A stretch of DNA of 64,000 nt from Baylisascaris procyonis (GCA_037389465.1 JAZARR010000213.1:1-64000), one strand, 5' to 3'; counted from the stretch's first letter, positions 1 through 13,044 are shown. The notes: generated from the letters alone by a model not told the origin. Numbers and translations are program-made.

Positions 1-3000
1 CTAAGCCTAAGCCTAAGCCTAAGCCTAAGCCTAAGCCTAAGCCTAAGCCTAAGCCTAAGCCTAAGCCCAAGCCTAAGCCTAAGCCCAAGCCCAAGCCCAA
101 GCCCAAGCCTAAGCCTAAGCCTAAGCCTAAGCCTAAGCCTAAGCCTAAGCCTAAGCCTAAGCCCAAGCCTAAGCCCAAGCCCAAGCCTAAGCCCAAGCCT
201 AAGCCTAAGCCTAAGCCTAAGCCTAAGCCTAAGCCTAAGCCTAAGCCTAAGCCTAAGCCTAAGCCAAGCCTAAGCCAAGCCTAAGCCTAAGCCTAAGCCT
301 AAGCCTAAGCCTAAGCCTAAGCCTAAGCCTAAGCCTAAGCCTAAGCCTAAGCCTAAGCCTAAGCCTAAGCCTAAGCCTAAGCCTAAGCCTAAGCCTAAGC
401 CTAAGCCTAAGCCTAAGCCTAAGCCTAAGCCTAAGCCTAAGCCTAAGCCTAAGCCTAAGCCTAAGCCTAAGCCTAAGCCTAAGCCTAAGCCTAAGCCTAA
501 GCCTAAGCCTAAGCCTAAGCCTAAGCCTAAGCCTAAGCCTAAGCCTAAGCCTAAGCCTAAGCCTAAGCCTAAGCCTAAGCCTAAGCCTAAGCCTAAGCCT
601 AAGCCTAAGCCTAAGCCTAAGCCTAAGCCTAAGCCTAAGCCTAAGCCTAAGCCTAAGCCTAAGCCTAAGCCTAAGCCTAAGCCTAAGCCTAAGCCTAAGC
701 CTAAGCCTAAGCCTAAGCCTAAGCCTAAGCCTAAGCCTAAGCCTAAGCCTAAGCCTAAGCCTAAGCCTAAGCCTAAGCCTAAGCCTAAGCCTAAGCCTAA
801 GCCTAAGCCTAAGCCTAAGCCTAAGCCTAAGCCTAAGCCTAAGCCTAAGCCTAAGCCTAAGCCTAAGCCTAAGCCTAAGCCTAAGCCTAAGCCTAAGCCT
901 AAGCCTAAGCCTAAGCCTAAGCCTAAGCCTAAGCCTAAGCCTAAGCCTAAGCCTAAGCCTAAGCCTAAGCCTAAGCCTAAGCCTAAGCCTAAGCCTAAGC
1001 CTAAGCCTAAGCCTAAGCCTAAGCCTAAGCCTAAGCCTAAGCCTAAGCCTAAGCCTAAGCCTAAGCCTAAGCCTAAGCCTAAGCCTAAGCCTAAGCCTAA
1101 GCCTAAGCCTAAGCCTAAGCCTAAGCCTAAGCCTAAGCCTAAGCCTAAGCCTAAGCCTAAGCCTAAGCCTAAGCCTAAGCCTAAGCCTAAGCCTAAGCCT
1201 AAGCCTAAGCCTAAGCCTAAGCCTAAGCCTAAGCCTAAGCCTAAGCCTAAGCCTAAGCCTAAGCCTAAGCCTAAGCCTAAGCCTAAGCCTAAGCCTAAGC
1301 CTAAGCCTAAGCCTAAGCCTAAGCCTAAGCCTAAGCCTAAGCCTAAGCCTAAGCCTAAGCCTAAGCCTAAGCCTAAGCCTAAGCCTAAGCCTAAGCCTAA
1401 GCCTAAGCCTAAGCCTAAGCCTAAGCCTAAGCCTAAGCCTAAGCCTAAGCCTAAGCCTAAGCCTAAGCCTAAGCCTAAGCCTAAGCCTAAGCCTAAGCCT
1501 AAGCCTAAGCCTAAGCCTAAGCCTAAGCCTAAGCCTAAGCCTAAGCCTAAGCCTAAGCCTAAGCCTAAGCCTAAGCCTAAGCCTAAGCCTAAGCCTAAGC
1601 CTAAGCCTAAGCCTAAGCCTAAGCCTAAGCCTAAGCCTAAGCCTAAGCCTAAGCCTAAGCCTAAGCCTAAGCCTAAGCCTAAGCCTAAGCCTAAGCCTAA
1701 GCCTAAGCCTAAGCCTAAGCCTAAGCCTAAGCCTAAGCCTAAGCCTAAGCCTAAGCCTAAGCCTAAGCCTAAGCCTAAGCCTAAGCCTGCCTAAGCCTAA
1801 GCCTAAGCCTAAGCCTAAGCCTAAGCCTAAGCCTAAGCCTAAGCCTAAGCCTAAGCCTAAGCCTAAGCCTAAGCCTAAGCCTAAGCCTAAGCCTAAGCCT
1901 AAGCCTAAGCCTAAGCCTAAGCCTAAGCCTAAGCCTAAGCCTAAGCCTAAGCCTAAGCCTAAGCCTAAGCCTAAGCCTAAGCCTAAGCCTAAGCCTAAGC
2001 CTAAGCCTAAGCCTAAGCCTAAGCCTAAGCCTAAGCCTAAGCCTAAGCCTAAGCCTAAGCCTAAGCCTAAGCCTAAGCCTAAGCCTAAGCCTAAGCCTAA
2101 GCCTAAGCCTAAGCCTAAGCCTAAGCCTAAGCCTAAGCCTAAGCCTAAGCCTAAGCCTAAGCCTAAGCCTAAGCCTAAGCCTAAGCCTAAGCCTAAGCCT
2201 AAGCCTAAGCCTAAGCCTAAGCCTAAGCCTAAGCCTAAGCCTAAGCCTAAGCCTAAGCCTAAGCCTAAGCCTAAGCCTAAGCCTAAGCCTAAGCCTAAGC
2301 CTAAGCCTAAGCCTAAGCCTAAGCCTAAGCCTAAGCCTAAGCCTAAGCCTAAGCCTAAGCCTAAGCCTAAGCCTAAGCCTAAGCCTAAGCCTAAGCCTAA
2401 GCCTAAGCCTAAGCCTAAGCCTAAGCCTAAGCCTAAGCCTAAGCCTAAGCCTAAGCCTAAGCCTAAGCCTAAGCCTAAGCCTAAGCCTAAGCCTAAGCCT
2501 AAGCCTAAGCCTAAGCCTAAGCCTAAGCCTAAGCCTAAGCCTAAGCCTAAGCCTAAGCCTAAGCCTAAGCCTAAGCCTAAGCCTAAGCCTAAGCCTAAGC
2601 CTAAGCCTAAGCCTAAGCCTAAGCCTAAGCCTAAGCCTAAGCCTAAGCCTAAGCCTAAGCCTAAGCCTAAGCCTAAGCCTAAGCCTAAGCCTAAGCCTAA
2701 GCCTAAGCCTAAGCCTAAGCCTAAGCCTAAGCCTAAGCCTAAGCCTAAGCCTAAGCCTAAGCCTAAGCCTAAGCCTAAGCCTAAGCCTAAGCCTAAGCCT
2801 AAGCCTAAGCCTAAGCCTAAGCCTAAGCCTAAGCCTAAGCCTAAGCCTAAGCCTAAGCCTAAGCCTAAGCCTAAGCCTAAGCCTAAGCCTAAGCCTAAGC
2901 CTAAGCCTAAGCCTAAGCCTAAGCCTAAGCCTAAGCCTAAGCCTAAGCCTAAGCCTAAGCCTAAGCCTAAGCCTAAGCCTAAGCCTAAGCCTAAGCCTAA

Positions 3001-5338
3001 GCCTAAGCCTAAGCCTAAGCCTAAGCCTAAGCCTAAGCCTAAGCCTAAGCCTAAGCCTAAGCCTAAGCCTAAGCCTAAGCCTAAGCCTAAGCCTAAGCCT
3101 AAGCCTAAGCCTAAGCCTAAGCCTAAGCCTAAGCCTAAGCCTAAGCCTAAGCCTAAGCCTAAGCCTAAGCCTAAGCCTAAGCCTAAGCCTAAGCCTAAGC
3201 CTAAGCCTAAGCCTAAGCCTAAGCCTAAGCCTAAGCCTAAGCCTAAGCCTAAGCCTAAGCCTAAGCCTAAGCCTAAGCCTAAGCCTAAGCCTAAGCCTAA
3301 GCCTAAGCCTAAGCCTAAGCCTAAGCCTAAGCCTAAGCCTAAGCCTAAGCCTAAGCCTAAGCCTAAGCCTAAGCCTAAGCCTAAGCCTAAGCCTAAGCCT
3401 AAGCCTAAGCCTAAGCCTAAGCCTAAGCCTAAGCCTAAGCCTAAGCCTAAGCCTAAGCCTAAGCCTAAGCCTAAGCCTAAGCCTAAGCCTAAGCCTAAGC
3501 CTAAGCCTAAGCCTAAGCCTAAGCCTAAGCCTAAGCCTAAGCCTAAGCCTAAGCCTAAGCCTAAGCCTAAGCCTAAGCCTAAGCCTAAGCCTAAGCCTAA
3601 GCCTAAGCCTAAGCCTAAGCCTAAGCCTAAGCCTAAGCCTAAGCCTAAGCCTAAGCCTAAGCCTAAGCCTAAGCCTAAGCCTAAGCCTAAGCCTAAGCCT
3701 AAGCCTAAGCCTAAGCCTAAGCCTAAGCCTAAGCCTAAGCCTAAGCCTAAGCCTAAGCCTAAGCCTAAGCCTAAGCCTAAGCCTAAGCCTAAGCCTAAGC
3801 CTAAGCCTAAGCCTAAGCCTAAGCCTAAGCCTAAGCCTAAGCCTAAGCCTAAGCCTAAGCCTAAGCCTAAGCCTAAGCCTAAGCCTAAGCCTAAGCCTAA
3901 GCCTAAGCCTAAGCCTAAGCCTAAGCCTAAGCCTAAGCCTAAGCCTAAGCCTAAGCCTAAGCCTAAGCCTAAGCCTAAGCCTAAGCCTAAGCCTAAGCCT
4001 AAGCCTAAGCCTAAGCCTAAGCCTAAGCCTAAGCCTAAGCCTAAGCCTAAGCCTAAGCCTAAGCCTAAGCCTAAGCCTAAGCCTAAGCCTAAGCCTAAGC
4101 CTAAGCCTAAGCCTAAGCCTAAGCCTAAGCCTAAGCCTAAGCCTAAGCCTAAGCCTAAGCCTAAGCCTAAGCCTAAGCCTAAGCCTAAGCCTAAGCCTAA
4201 GCCTAAGCCTAAGCCTAAGCCTAAGCCTAAGCCTAAGCCTAAGCCTAAGCCTAAGCCTAAGCCTAAGCCTAAGCCTAAGCCTAAGCCTAAGCCTAAGCCT
4301 AAGCCTAAGCCTAAGCCTAAGCCTAAGCCTAAGCCTAAGCCTAAGCCTAAGCCTAAGCCTAAGCCTAAGCCTAAGCCTAAGCCTAAGCCTAAGCCTAAGC
4401 CTAAGCCTAAGCCTAAGCCTAAGCCTAAGCCTAAGCCTAAGCCTAAGCCTAAGCCTAAGCCTAAGCCTAAGCCTAAGCCTAAGCCTAAGCCTAAGCCTAA
4501 GCCTAAGCCTAAGCCTAAGCCTAAGCCTAAGCCTAAGCCTAAGCCTAAGCCTAAGCCTAAGCCTAAGCCTAAGCCTAAGCCTAAGCCTAAGCCTAAGCCT
4601 AAGCCTAAGCCTAAGCCTAAGCCTAAGCCTAAGCCTAAGCCTAAGCCTAAGCCTAAGCCTAAGCCTAAGCCTAAGCCTAAGCCTAAGCCTAAGCCTAAGC
4701 CTAAGCCTAAGCCTAAGCCTAAGCCTAAGCCTAAGCCTAAGCCTAAGCCTAAGCCTAAGCCTAAGCCTAAGCCTAAGCCTAAGCCTAAGCCTAAGCCTAA
4801 GCCTAAGCCTAAGCCTAAGCCTAAGCCTAAGCCTAAGCCTAAGCCTAAGCCTAAGCCTAAGCCTAAGCCTAAGCCTAAGCCTAAGCCTAAGCCTAAGCCT
4901 AAGCCTAAGCCTAAGCCTAAGCCTAAGCCTAAGCCTAAGCCTAAGCCTAAGCCTAAGCCTAAGCCTAAGCCTAAGCCTAAGCCTAAGCCTAAGCCTAAGC
5001 CTAAGCCTAAGCCTAAGCCTAAGCCTAAGCCTAAGCCTAAGCCTAAGCCTAAGCCTAAGCCTAAGCCTAAGCCTAAGCCTAAGCCTAAGCCTAAGCCTAA
5101 GCCTAAGCCTAAGCCTAAGCCTAAGCCTAAGCCTAAGCCTAAGCCTAAGCCTAAGCCTAAGCCTAAGCCTAAGCCTAAGCCTAAGCCTAAGCCTAAGCCT
5201 AAGCCTAAGCCTAAGCCTAAGCCTAAGCCTAAGCCTAAGCCTAAGCCTAAGCCTAAGCCTAAGCCTAAGCCTAAGCCTAAGCCTAAGCCTAAGCCTAAGC
5301 CTAAGCCTAAGCCTAAGCCTAAGCCTAAGCCTAAGCCT
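1..5338. repeat. Telomere: about 890 copies of GCCTAA/TTAGGC
   Basis: A hexamer array (GCCTAA on this strand, TTAGGC on the other) is uninterrupted except near the tip and at one phase slip (about 1787-1792, where one unit is shortened to CCTG). TTAGGC is the canonical telomere repeat of many nematodes. The C-rich strand reading 5' to 3' from base 1 is the orientation of a left chromosome end. The long arginine-leucine reading frame on the minus strand is only the translation of the repeat and is not a gene. Confidence 0.98.
61..280. repeat. Variant telomere units near the chromosome tip
   Basis: Between about 61 and 200 many units read GCCCAA instead of GCCTAA (a T-to-C change, TTGGGC on the G strand). 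At about 263-280 two units have lost two bases (AAGCCAAGCC). The next 1.5 kb is perfect. Variants at the outer end, with homogeneous units inside, are opposite to the usual pattern of degenerate proximal repeats. Confidence 0.85.
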
Positions 5339-5379
5339 GTATAAAGGAACAGGATTTGGGAAGCCTAACCTAAGCCGAC
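5339..5379. other. Telomere-subtelomere junction
   Basis: The array stops at AAGCCTG and is followed by unique sequence holding two degenerate telomere-like units (AAGCCTAACCTAAGCC, about 5361-5376). There is no satellite or TAR-like block; unique DNA starts at once. Confidence 0.8.
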
Positions 5380-5385
5380 TATATA

Positions 5386-5428
<43 letters not shown>
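5380..5428. repeat. (AT)n microsatellite beside the telomere
   Basis: About 48 bp of alternating AT with one ACT interruption near 5388, directly inside the telomere boundary. Confidence 0.95.
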
Positions 5429-5430
<2 letters not shown>

Positions 5431-8400
5431 TGTTATGAATCATGCTGCTGGAACGGGCATGCTTCAAGAGAAAGGGCTTCTCCGGTAACGAACCGTTGGA
5501 AAACCCCCGTTTTTATTACGATGCCTTTTTCAACTGTACATACCACTGTGCTGTATTGTTCCCACATGAAGTATATTACAGCATAGTTTACGTGACTTTT
5601 GGAGCCCTAAAATATAGTATGATGCAGCTTAGAAAATTTTCAAGGCGGCAAAGTATAGTACAATAAAGCTTTAGAGATTTCCGCCGAACCAATCTGTCCT
5701 ACATTCATGAAAATTTAGCATAACAATTCATTCCTAGCGTGTGTTGCGATCGGATCATTAGCACAGTATCTTTACCTATGCAAAATCTCAAGCACGTTTA
5801 AATTCTACAGCTGCTCTCAAAGTTGCCGGATTGATCTGAACGTTGGCGTAGTGCCACTAAATGACGTGCACAACAGCTGTCAGTTTTCGATAACTCGCTA
5901 ACTCTACCTTTTAAAAGATAGTTGATGCCAGAGTCACTGAGATCAGTAAGAAAATTTCATCCCCAATTTCTTCTTCTACCTCGATCCCGTCAACCGCATT
6001 ATTTCGAAAACCTTGGTTTTGAGGGTCCTTTACTTCAACCTTTGGCGGAGATAACGGCTTGTGGTCTCAAAAATGCCCAGAAAACTTCCGAGTTCTCATT
6101 AATATTGCTTCACTTATCTCGCTGAGGTAACCGAAAGCCGAGATTTTCCGATCGGATCACGTTCAGGCACCTGATACTTTGCAGTTTTTTCTGCTTTAGA
6201 ATGCATAGAACGAAGACATCGAGTGAACGATCATATATGACACAAATGGAGTAAACACCAGTTTCATTTGGACAACCGTCCTGTGATGATGGCGGATGCA
6301 GACAGGAGACCTCTTAATGTAAGTCATAACACGTTACAAAATACAGTCGTACTGACGCATTGATTAAGAAGTACGTAATGTGCAACGTAGATGCGACTAT
6401 TCATCATATTTCTCGGCATAGCTGTTTACCCGCATATAACCACGCATATAACTAAAAGTTTTTTGCATTCCTTCTTCGAATTCTTCTCAAGCCACTTTCT
6501 ATTAGCGATTTAAAAGTTGGGGTCAGTGTGTGGTGCTTTCATGTTACGATCTTAACTGAGATAACTAAGATAGTCCACGTCACTGCAGAGCAACTCGAAG
6601 AACACGCTCACGAAACAAACAATTCTGCAAAGCTCCTTGTTTTCGCAGCATTTCGATTTCAATAGAATTGTTTTCGCCTGAAACCTTACAATATACATTA
6701 GCGCTGTTTTTACTATATTTAAATTCCTAATGTTTGTAGCACAAACATTATCCCTTCCACCTCCTTCATTCCCTTACTTCCTATTACGGCGTTTGGAAAG
6801 TCGAAAGCTTTGCTTGATTTTGAATTATGTACGTAATGACTGTTTCTGATGAATTAGACAGAGTAGACGCATCGCTGAGTGTTGCAAAGCGAAGCGATCA
6901 GAAAATAAAATTTTCGGCTGTTTCGAAAAGAAAGTTTTTTCTGTTTCTCGCTTCCTGCCACTGGGTGGCGAAAAGTTCAGTGGTAGCAGATGGCTTTCCC
7001 CAAAACATTTATCGAACATTTTTGACTTTATTTCGAAATCCGATCGAATAATTTTCTGTCATAATTTCTTGTTGAATAACATGCTACTTGATATCAATTT
7101 TGATGCATGTTCCATTTTCACGTCAATAAGTTGAGCGAACTATCGGCTTTTTGGGAATAAGTCATTAGGAGGATCAGACTAGAGGAATATCAGCGGACCC
7201 ATAATGGCACTTTCATTACGTCATTGCCGTGTCTTACAACTTTCGTTATGACCAAATTCCTCTTTGTCGTTGTTTTTTAACTTATACACCTGCTTCCTAC
7301 CTTATATGTTCACTTCTCGTTTTTTTTATGCTAAATATATGGTTACGTACATCCTTAGACGAAAACCACTGATTAAGTGACAGCATCGTTAGAAAGGATA
7401 TAACGCATTTTTCTTGTCATTTTCATCGCATTTTTAGAAAATCAAAAACTAACAATACTAATAATAACTTTCATGCCGCATTAAAATTAGTAATCATGGG
7501 TAGCAATAACTCTTTGTAGTCTCTCCTAGTGACGATACCAGTAGTAGTAGTTAACTACTTCCTATTTTATTTGGTTTTATTTATTAAGTGTTCTTTATTT
7601 TCCTTGCTGAACAAACATTTCAACAACTACAAAACAAGTAAACAGGCGTTTTCTTTGCCAATGTTTTCTACGCATAAGAAAGCCACTGGTGTTGTTAACC
7701 ATACAATGCAAATGAAAAAATGCGTGTTGCGTCGCCTAACTATGTGCTTATAAAAAACAACGGAGCAAAAAAAGAAGAAGCAAGGAAAGAGAGAATAACA
7801 TTTGCCGCACTGTCTTGAACGTTTGCCCTTCCCGTTTGTCGCAATGGCCTCTCCACATTTTCTTTTTACGCTGTAAAAATTGAGAAAGCATTCTTTCCTG
7901 TGCTCGTTAATAAAACAGCCATAGTTTGCCTTGAAAGTGGAGTTTACTAGTTTGTCCTGAAAGTGAAGTTTACTTTTGTCATATCAAAAAAGTTAACTGC
8001 GGGAATTCGATAGTAAATGCTATGACACCTAAAAATTGCCGGTTTTTGCCTACGTGCGCATGCAAACATGTGTCCGTTCACTCGCTTGTCTACACACTGA
8101 AGTTCTTCGCAGGTGGCAATCTCGGCTGCTCCCTAACAAACAAATATGCATATTTTTAAGATGCAAGCTCGGCTGCCGTTCAGCTCGCTGCTCATCAATT
8201 CTGATGTGAATACTGGAGAAGCGTTATAGCATTCCGCTCATCTAATCAACTAGTTCTAAAGGTTACTGATAAAAAATAATGCATAAAATATGCAGAATAA
8301 TGGCTTCATATTTTAGGTGATCCGATTTCTTGTGTAATCCAGAATCAAAAAGTCAATTTATTTCGGGGAATCATCACTATAAAATGAGAAGTTGTTCAGT

Positions 8401-11400
8401 GTGAAATGCATTCAAATTTTTCAACACACACTGAAGTTTTACAATCTCTATACTCCTTTCAAAATTAACATATCAATGTCAACACCGGTTAGCTTTATTT
8501 CATAAATGGAAGGAATATATAATCTATAATATCTCAAAAAGAAAGCTGCCCAAAAAGTGTTAAAAGGCACTCGCATATACATACAATACACCTATTATTT
8601 ATTCCTCGCGATGCAAAAGAAGACGAATTACAGCGACCGCATATAACGATAATCGCCTAGCTCAATGAACGCGTGTGCAGAATGTTGCATCTTCATCACA
8701 GTAACCCTGAGTTTTTGATCGATGGTATATTAAAAGTGTAGAAATAATGCCCGTAAAGCGCCGATACAATCGGCGATCTTCATCTTCGAACCCTTTTATG
8801 TTGGCGCATATATATGCAGATATGCACAAAAGTTGTTGATCGGAAGATCACCACCCCAGGAGGCCTCCCTATTACTTCTGCCCTTTGCTTGTCAAATGTG
8901 GAAGTGAGCAAGAATGGGATACCTAATAGCACATAACTATTCCACAAGCATTGCTCTTTCTTCTGAAAGTGACAAAATCAGGCATTTTAAACTTAAGTAC
9001 CAGTTCAAAATTTATTGCCACACAAGCAAAAGAACTGAAGACGGTTATCATACGCTATGCTTAATACTAGCGCAGATGGACGTATTCCTAAGTCAAGCCC
9101 TATATTCACAACGCTTTTCAAAAAAAGATTACATTTACGCGTCCCTTAACGTGTTTATGGAAGATCGTTTCATTGGAAACTCTGATCAGGAATTCAAAGT
9201 TAAAAAGCGGATAAACAGCCGACAACGTGAGTTACAATATTATACTTAATCACCTCAAATATTCTGCAATTTAGAGTACATTCCTCACCGTCAATAAATC
9301 TGAATTTGAATTTTCAAGCTCTGCCACTATTCTTCTTTGTACTTTTAGTGCATCACAACTTCCCTCTATATTATGAACAAAAAATCGACAACTGACAAAT
9401 TTCAACTTTTTTAAATCACCTCATTTCACTGCAATACATCGTTTTGAGGTTTTAAGTCTCACTTTCATCTTGTTGCAAGTACTGATTCTGTTATTTTATT
9501 TCAAACGTTTATTCCATGCCTAATGTTTTTACCTCAACTTTTTGCTCTCCAAATGGTTGCTCGACATCTTTGGATTGTATACAACTCATAGAAAAATTCG
9601 AAACTAGTGCGTTTTGTTCCGTTTGCTTGCGCTTTACCTGCATTCCGAATTAAGGTGCATAAATTGAATGAACAAAGCAAAGTCAATAAAACTTGAAAGC
9701 ACCTATAAAACCTGAGCATAATGCAAGATGCGCCAGCCAACAAACGCTATCTCTCGGTGTGACAAAGTGAGCATAAACTTGTGATGTTTTTAAGATACGG
9801 AAACAGCATGTGGAATAGTAGAGAACGAGATGATTGCGATTTTATCCATAGATATGCAGACTGCAACAGCCCATTGTGTTATGAACGACGTGGCAACAGC
9901 ACGCACCGTCTTTTTGCTACGGGATGAATCGTCTCGTTGACAGAACAAGGTCGTGAAAGGTGTCGACTTGCGGAGCAGGCTATTGATGGCGGTGAAGATT
10001 TTCAGAAATACGCACACGTTACTGTTGAAGTGAACTGCGGCTAACGTGCTGTGCTTGAAATATTTCCAAAATATTGGTGGCTAATCTTTGACTATATACA
10101 TCAAAAATACCTCTGATATGTATTCTCATAGACGTTGAAGATCGCCAATAAAGTTTTTAATAAAACCTTATAATATTTGTACGAATGCGAATGGGGGATG
10201 ATGAGGAAAAGCAAAGGTCGTCGGCTTAATTTGGGGGGCAGTTATAATTAAATAAGCATTGGGTAAGATGAGAAGCTGCTTTGTTACAGTGTGTCGAATG
10301 CTGTCAAATAAGCGCGCATAATCCGTTGCTGAAGCACAAATACACAAGCGGAAAAGAGTATCGCTTTTCCAATACGTGGATTTTTGCGCCCTCAACATGG
10401 AGCTTTATGGGGTTTTTTTTACTTTGATCGGTTCTTTCAGAAGTGTTATAACAAATTTTCACCCATCTTCAGCAATATTTAGCCTACCTTATTCTAGGAG
10501 ATGTGAAAGTTTCCCGCCCACTCCAAACCAACCCATCTACTTCTAAATAAGTGTTTTCTACTTACAACAAAAACTAGGACTGACCGTTTACTAGAAACTG
10601 ATAGATCATATTTCAAGTAGAAAGAAGACGAACCTCATGAAAAAGAAAATGTAAGATGATCTGTCATGATCAATTCATCCAGTGGTAACATCGAATATAG
10701 GGAAGATATATGATTGCAGTGTACGTACTGATGTTTCATCGTTTATCACATAGTTGAATACAAGCGTTTTCGATAGAAAAGTGGACTACACCAACAAAAC
10801 CTTTCCCTAAAATAGATCGAACGTTTCTGTCATAAAGCTTCGGCTTTGTCCTATCTGAATATCGAGTACGTTTAACCTGTTTAGTCCACCTGTTTCAACT
10901 GTGCACGATATGCGATATTTTGAGCTGGATGTATCAACCTTCCAAAGAATGGCCTGAGTTCCCAAACTATGTGAATTCTACAATATAAATAAAAAAACTT
11001 TATTACAAGTTGTTGAGTTGTTTATAAATAAAATATTTCAGTATGTATTGATTGAGACTGAGTAAAGAATAATAACTATTGTAAAATGTTAAAGCATTCC
11101 CATCAATACGAAGGCGTAGCTGGTTACTCAGAGCAATAACCCTGATGACTGTAACGACTACTTTTCGTTCTCTTTATAGCGCCTAGACCAACCAGGTTGC
11201 ATCCTACTATCATTACGGTTAGCTGAATCTTGAGTTAACGTATTTCAGAAAGACGAAGTGTCCATAGATACGGAAACCTCAATAAACTTGCTTAAGTTAC
11301 TGCAACAAGTACCATAACAGTGATGACTTAAGAATGCAGTTATGAGGTGCTGAATTCATGGACTTGTTAATTTTTTTAGACTAAATGCAGCACCCGAACT

Positions 11401-11721
11401 TTCAAAGGGTTCAGATAGTAGAATAATAACCGAATTGAAGAGACTTAAAGTTGATATTTTGTGGTCTGCTTGTCTAATTCCGACATGAAGTGTTTTCAGT
11501 GGACTACCAGCCTCAAGTAATAAGATGTTCCATGTCTTAGGCAATATGGTTATGATTTTTGTGCTCTTCTCTTTCTTGAGTCGATTTCGATGCTAAAGTC
11601 ATGGAGCTGAATGGCTGTAGAACGTCGCTAAAAAGAAAGAAGTTGAGTTTTCAAGCAAAAATCCTCGAAGTACACTGAGAGGGGGAAAGGAAGACAGATC
11701 GATTATTTGAACGAACGGTTG
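5429..11721. other. Gene-poor subtelomeric DNA
   Basis: AT-rich unique sequence with only short open frames and no recognisable protein motif. The longest is 111 codons (8914-9249, plus), with no family signature and no convincing splice context. Two minus-strand hydrophobic stretches near 9534-9743 and 9790-10017 could be membrane-protein remnants, but I cannot support an exon model. No tandem repeat or RNA gene was seen. Confidence 0.5.
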
Positions 11722-11895
11722 TCAGAGGTCATTAAGAACACGAGATATAGAAAACTGCCTTCGCACAATACCAAAAACGCAAAAAGTAGCAACGACAACT
11801 GCAATAGCGGCGAGTGTTGCGATCACAATCACAGGCAATCCCAAAGAAGCATCCTCGAAGGGATGCCACGGCTCCGGCTCGTTCTCCTCCTCCTG
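11722..11895 (-). CDS. C-terminal transmembrane exon
   Basis: After TTTTACAG the frame reads acidic QEEENEPEPWHPFEDASLG, then a hydrophobic helix LPVIVIATLAAIAVVVATF and a basic cytoplasmic tail IVRRQFSISRVLNDL, then stop. This positive-inside layout is that of a single-pass type I anchor. The frame is also open for about 23 codons upstream of the acceptor, so the exon may begin earlier. Confidence 0.5.
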   Translation of the reverse strand, partial: QEEENEPEPWHPFEDASLGLPVIVIATLAAIAVVVATFCVFGIVRRQFSISRVLNDL

Positions 11896-13044
11896 CTGTA
11901 AAACCTCTATTAAATCAACGCTCCAGTTACCATCAAAGTGTACTGCTTCGCAATTTTTATTATTTCAAACGCTGAATAGAAGCTCATCTCTACGCATTTA
12001 CTTGAATGGAGGTCTGAAGTCTGAAGCTATCTTTCAAGGAGCATGAAAAGTATTGACTCCATGGGATTGATCAAAAACATCTCTCAAATACAGGATACCA
12101 TGAAAAGTTGAGACCTCGGGGTCTAAATATGGTGTATTATGAAAACAACATGAGATAAGAAGTAGCAGTTATGAGCGAATGAAGGTTTTAGACGGAGCGA
12201 TTTCTTTTCCAATGTCTATGATCAACTAATTGCAGAATTTAGACGTCATTCATTTATTTCTTCCGCAGTCAAGCACTGCCAAAATCAATTCATTTTCATG
12301 TATTTGCAAAAACTCTTGAAAAAAAATGTTGTGCTAAAGTTATATGGCGTATAATATGTCTTTGCATCGATCTCTCCCCAATTCCAACTTAAGGACCACA
12401 AGATATATGGCAATAAATTTTATTGAGCAACTTCATCATAAGATAATCTCCTATCCTCCCGTCCCCCTCAGGATGATCAACTTCTGAAGGAGCTATTTCT
12501 ACTTCAAGAGGCTATACGAATTGCAATTTAGTTTTACGACAAGTCAACGGGTTATGAACTGACGACAGTTTCCATTCACTATTAGATTGTGAAATCAGTC
12601 GATTTCGTGATGAGAAAGTGTTATTGGGCGTTTTTCCTCGTTTTCGGATACTTGAGCTGGGGATTTTTTGCTCCCCTGGGCTTGCGAATGCGCAGAACAA
12701 TTCCAACTCATTTGCACCTAATTCCGGTCCAGCCGACTCTTTTGCCCGTTTAGTCTTTGTTAGATGAGCAAACAAGAAGAGACATGCTTGCGATATATAG
12801 TATGCGGTAAAAATTCGACAACTTAAGCAGCGCTCACCTTGAGAGGACAAAGCCACCTCTGCATCATAAGGTCGTCGATGTGGTGCATAAAGCATTCCAC
12901 CTGGCATTGTGCTCGACATAGCTGCTCTGTGTCGAATGTGTGTACGTAGATTGGATATTCATTGGTGAGTAGATTTACATGGGTTCGACCTCCCACACAC
13001 TCTAGGGCAACCAGCAATAACATTTGCAGAAATACAGCGCGCAT
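11722..13044 (-). CDS. Candidate type I membrane protein gene (first and last exons only)
   Basis: Two minus-strand coding pieces 1 kb apart could form one gene. The first starts with a signal peptide (MRAVFLQMLLLVALECVGG) and ends at a clean AAG|GTGAGC donor. The second starts after TTTTACAG, has an acidic stretch, one strong transmembrane helix and a short basic tail before TGA. Together they suggest a secreted ectodomain anchored in the plasma membrane. The middle exons are not resolved: a frame at 12512-12720 is open but has no good splice sites. The Cys pattern of exon 1 (CRAQCQVEC, then WLC) faintly recalls the anosmin/KAL-1 N-terminus, but the gene span is too short for the WAP plus FN3 array of that family. 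I do not recognise it. The two pieces could also belong to different genes. Confidence 0.4.
12838..13044 (-). CDS. Signal-peptide exon with clustered cysteines
   Basis: 69 codons from ATG at 13044. An h-region (FLQMLLLVAL) and small residues before RTHVNLL look like a cleavable signal peptide. It is followed by LCRAQCQVECFMHHIDD and RWLCPLK. The exon ends in phase 0 at AAG|GTGAGC. An in-frame ATG 12 codons upstream (13080) would bury the signal peptide, so 13044 is preferred. Confidence 0.55.

Noticed and set aside
1781..5467. 1,228-codon arginine-leucine frame on the minus strand
   Set aside because: It is the translation of the telomere hexamer (two codons per unit) and has no biological coding signal.
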